DNA from: Tardiphaga robiniae
GTDB taxonomy: Bacteria > Pseudomonadota > Alphaproteobacteria > Rhizobiales > Xanthobacteraceae
Reading direction: 5' to 3'
Length of the DNA stretch: 64,000 bases
Assembly: GCF_001618955.1 (NCBI RefSeq)
Contig: NZ_LVYV01000012.1
Coordinates: 124,001 to 188,000 of the forward strand
The number at the start of each line of letters is the position of its first letter. The stretch's first letter is position 1. The notes under the pieces are model-generated. The model saw only the letters and a list, made by a program, of their open reading frames with translations, did not search any database and was not told the DNA's origin. A program made the position numbers and the translations under genes. Positions 61,924 to 64,000 of the stretch are shown here, piece by piece.

Positions 61924-63008
61924 GCGTCGCACTGGATCACGTCTCGCAGATGGTCGATGGCGTCACGACGATCCGTGACGTGTCGCTGACGCTGGAAAGG
62001 GGCACACTGAACGTGCTGCTCGGGCCGACATTGGCCGGCAAGACCTCGATCATGCGGTTGCTGGCCGGGCTCGACAAGCCGACCCAAGGCCGCGTGCTGG
62101 TCGATGGCAAAGACGTCACCGGCGTCGATATCCGCAAGCGCTCGGTGGCGATGGTCTATCAGCAGTTCATCAATTACCCCTCGCTGACGGTCTATGAGAA
62201 TATCGCCTCGCCACTGCGCGTGCAGGGCAAGCCGAAAGCCGAGATCGAAACCCGTGTGCACGAGGCCGCGGCCTTGCTCAAGCTTGAGCCCTATCTGAAG
62301 CGTATGCCGCTGCAACTCTCCGGCGGCCAGCAGCAACGCACGGCGATTGCCCGCGCGCTGGTCAAGGGCGCCGATCTCGTGCTGCTCGACGAGCCCCTCG
62401 CCAATCTCGATTACAAGCTGCGCGAGGAATTGCGCACCGAATTGCCGAAGATATTCGAGGCCTCCGGCGCGATCTTCGTCTATGCGACGACGGAGCCTTC
62501 CGAAGCGCTTTTGTTGGGCGGCAGCACCGTGTGTCTGTGGGAAGGCCAGGTTTTGCAGGTCGGCCAGACCTCTAAAGTCTATCGCCATCCCGAGACTCTC
62601 AAGGCCGCCGAAGTGTTCTCCGATCCGCCGCTCAATCTGGTGGCGATCGAGAAGAAGAACGGCAATGTGCACTATGCCGGCGGCGCGACGGCGCCCGCCA
62701 GCGGGCTCTACGCCGATCTCGCCGACGGCAGCTATCGCGTTGGCTTCCGCGCGCATCAGCTCGAAGTCGCCAGTGGTCTCGCCGGACGGCATGCATTTCC
62801 CGCGGAAGTGACCGTGACTGAAATCACCGGGTCGGAAAGCTTCGTCCATCTGAAGCGCGATGCGTCGAACTGGGTTGCGGTGCTGCAGGGCGTGCATGAA
62901 TTCCAGCCCGGCCACATGCTCGATGCCGTGCTCGATCCCGCCAATCTGTTTGTCTTCGATGGCAGCGACCGCCTGGTCGCCGCTCCCAACACTGTGCAGG
63001 GAGCGTAA
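61920..63008 (+). CDS. glpS: glycerol ABC transporter ATPase 1 (GlpS-like) lacking the H-loop His
   Basis: A 362-residue ATPase of the MalK/UgpC class. Walker A is GPTLAGKT (residues 35-42, an unusual TLA in the middle), the signature LSGGQQQR (133-140) and Walker B LVLLDEP (153-159) are intact, but the H-loop reads YATTEPSEA with Thr191 where the catalytic switch His belongs. The C-terminal TOBE-like regulatory domain (about 240-362) is present. It overlaps glpD by 4 nt and the second ATPase starts 1 nt after its stop. The pair resembles GlpS and GlpT of the rhizobial glpSTPQUV glycerol importer. Function of each half is inferred from position. Confidence 0.88.
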   Translation: MSVALDHVSQMVDGVTTIRDVSLTLERGTLNVLLGPTLAGKTSIMRLLAGLDKPTQGRVLVDGKDVTGVDIRKRSVAMVYQQFINYPSLTVYENIASPLRVQGKPKAEIETRVHEAAALLKLEPYLKRMPLQLSGGQQQRTAIARALVKGADLVLLDEPLANLDYKLREELRTELPKIFEASGAIFVYATTEPSEALLLGGSTVCLWEGQVLQVGQTSKVYRHPETLKAAEVFSDPPLNLVAIEKKNGNVHYAGGATAPASGLYADLADGSYRVGFRAHQLEVASGLAGRHAFPAEVTVTEITGSESFVHLKRDASNWVAVLQGVHEFQPGHMLDAVLDPANLFVFDGSDRLVAAPNTVQGA

Positions 63009-63009
63009 C

Positions 63010-64000
<991 letters not shown>

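Overview
The window is high-GC alphaproteobacterial chromosome, most likely from the Bradyrhizobium/Rhodopseudomonas/Afipia/Tardiphaga group (Nitrobacteraceae). The support is the gene complement (Zur, pcaFHG, glnD, phaR-phaA-phaB, xerD-aroK-aroB, many Bug/TctC and LIV-type uptake systems, glpD-glpST), frequent GTG starts, tightly overlapping genes, and the short GC-rich palindromic repeats scattered between genes. I see no rRNA, tRNA, CRISPR array, prophage or intact insertion sequence. This looks like a metabolically rich core chromosome with a few accessory catabolic islands.

Layout. 1-2.3 kb: the 5' part of a DMT exporter, zur and an AraC regulator, all on minus. 2.5-6.7 kb: an outer-membrane barrel protein, then a marR-emrA-emrB efflux operon behind a well-formed operator. 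6.7-9.7 kb: a palindromic repeat locus and the pcaF-pcaH-pcaG protocatechuate genes on minus. 9.8-13.9 kb: mutS, a convergent membrane protein and an OsmC protein. 13.9-16.8 kb: a sulfonate/taurine-type ABC transporter. 17-23.5 kb: glnD, an O6-alkylguanine-DNA methyltransferase, and polyhydroxyalkanoate genes (phaR divergent from phaA-phaB). 23.5-27.5 kb: a DMT-transporter pseudogene, a cupin, glyoxalase II, an MliC-like protein, a methyltransferase, xerD and a 48-residue membrane protein. 27.7-33 kb: aroK-aroB, a CNNM/CBS protein and two tandem TctC receptors. 33-40.8 kb: a LIV-type ABC operon with a SnoaL-like gene, divergent from an unusual amidohydrolase and an amidase. 41-47 kb: tex, an Hsp70-like ATPase, a TetR regulator and an MFS carrier. 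47-52.6 kb: an RND efflux operon with its own TetR and a flavin reductase. 52.9-59 kb: a beta-oxidation operon (fadE-fadA-fadB-thioesterase). 59-64 kb: a DeoR/GlpR regulator, glpD and two glycerol ABC ATPases, the last cut by the window end.

How the parts work together. Carbon from protocatechuate (pca), fatty acids (fad) and glycerol (glp) converges on acetyl-CoA, part of which can be stored through phaA/phaB under PhaR. GlnD links nitrogen status to PII. Three drug or solvent exporters (DMT, EmrAB, RND) are present; the latter two each have an adjacent regulator and a palindromic operator.

The most interesting observations are: (i) the two glycerol ABC ATPases carry complementary defects (GlpS-like lacks the H-loop histidine, GlpT-like lacks LSGGQ), predicting one canonical and one dead ATP site; (ii) the amidohydrolase of the LIV/amidase island has Asn-Asn where cytosine-deaminase relatives carry the metal-binding Asp, and GntR-like inverted repeats sit in both control regions of that island; (iii) a perfect 38-bp inverted repeat with the -35 hexamer at its centre precedes the RND operon; (iv) a tandem TctC duplication has kept a leader hairpin; (v) a decayed transporter gene lies at the edge of a palindromic repeat.
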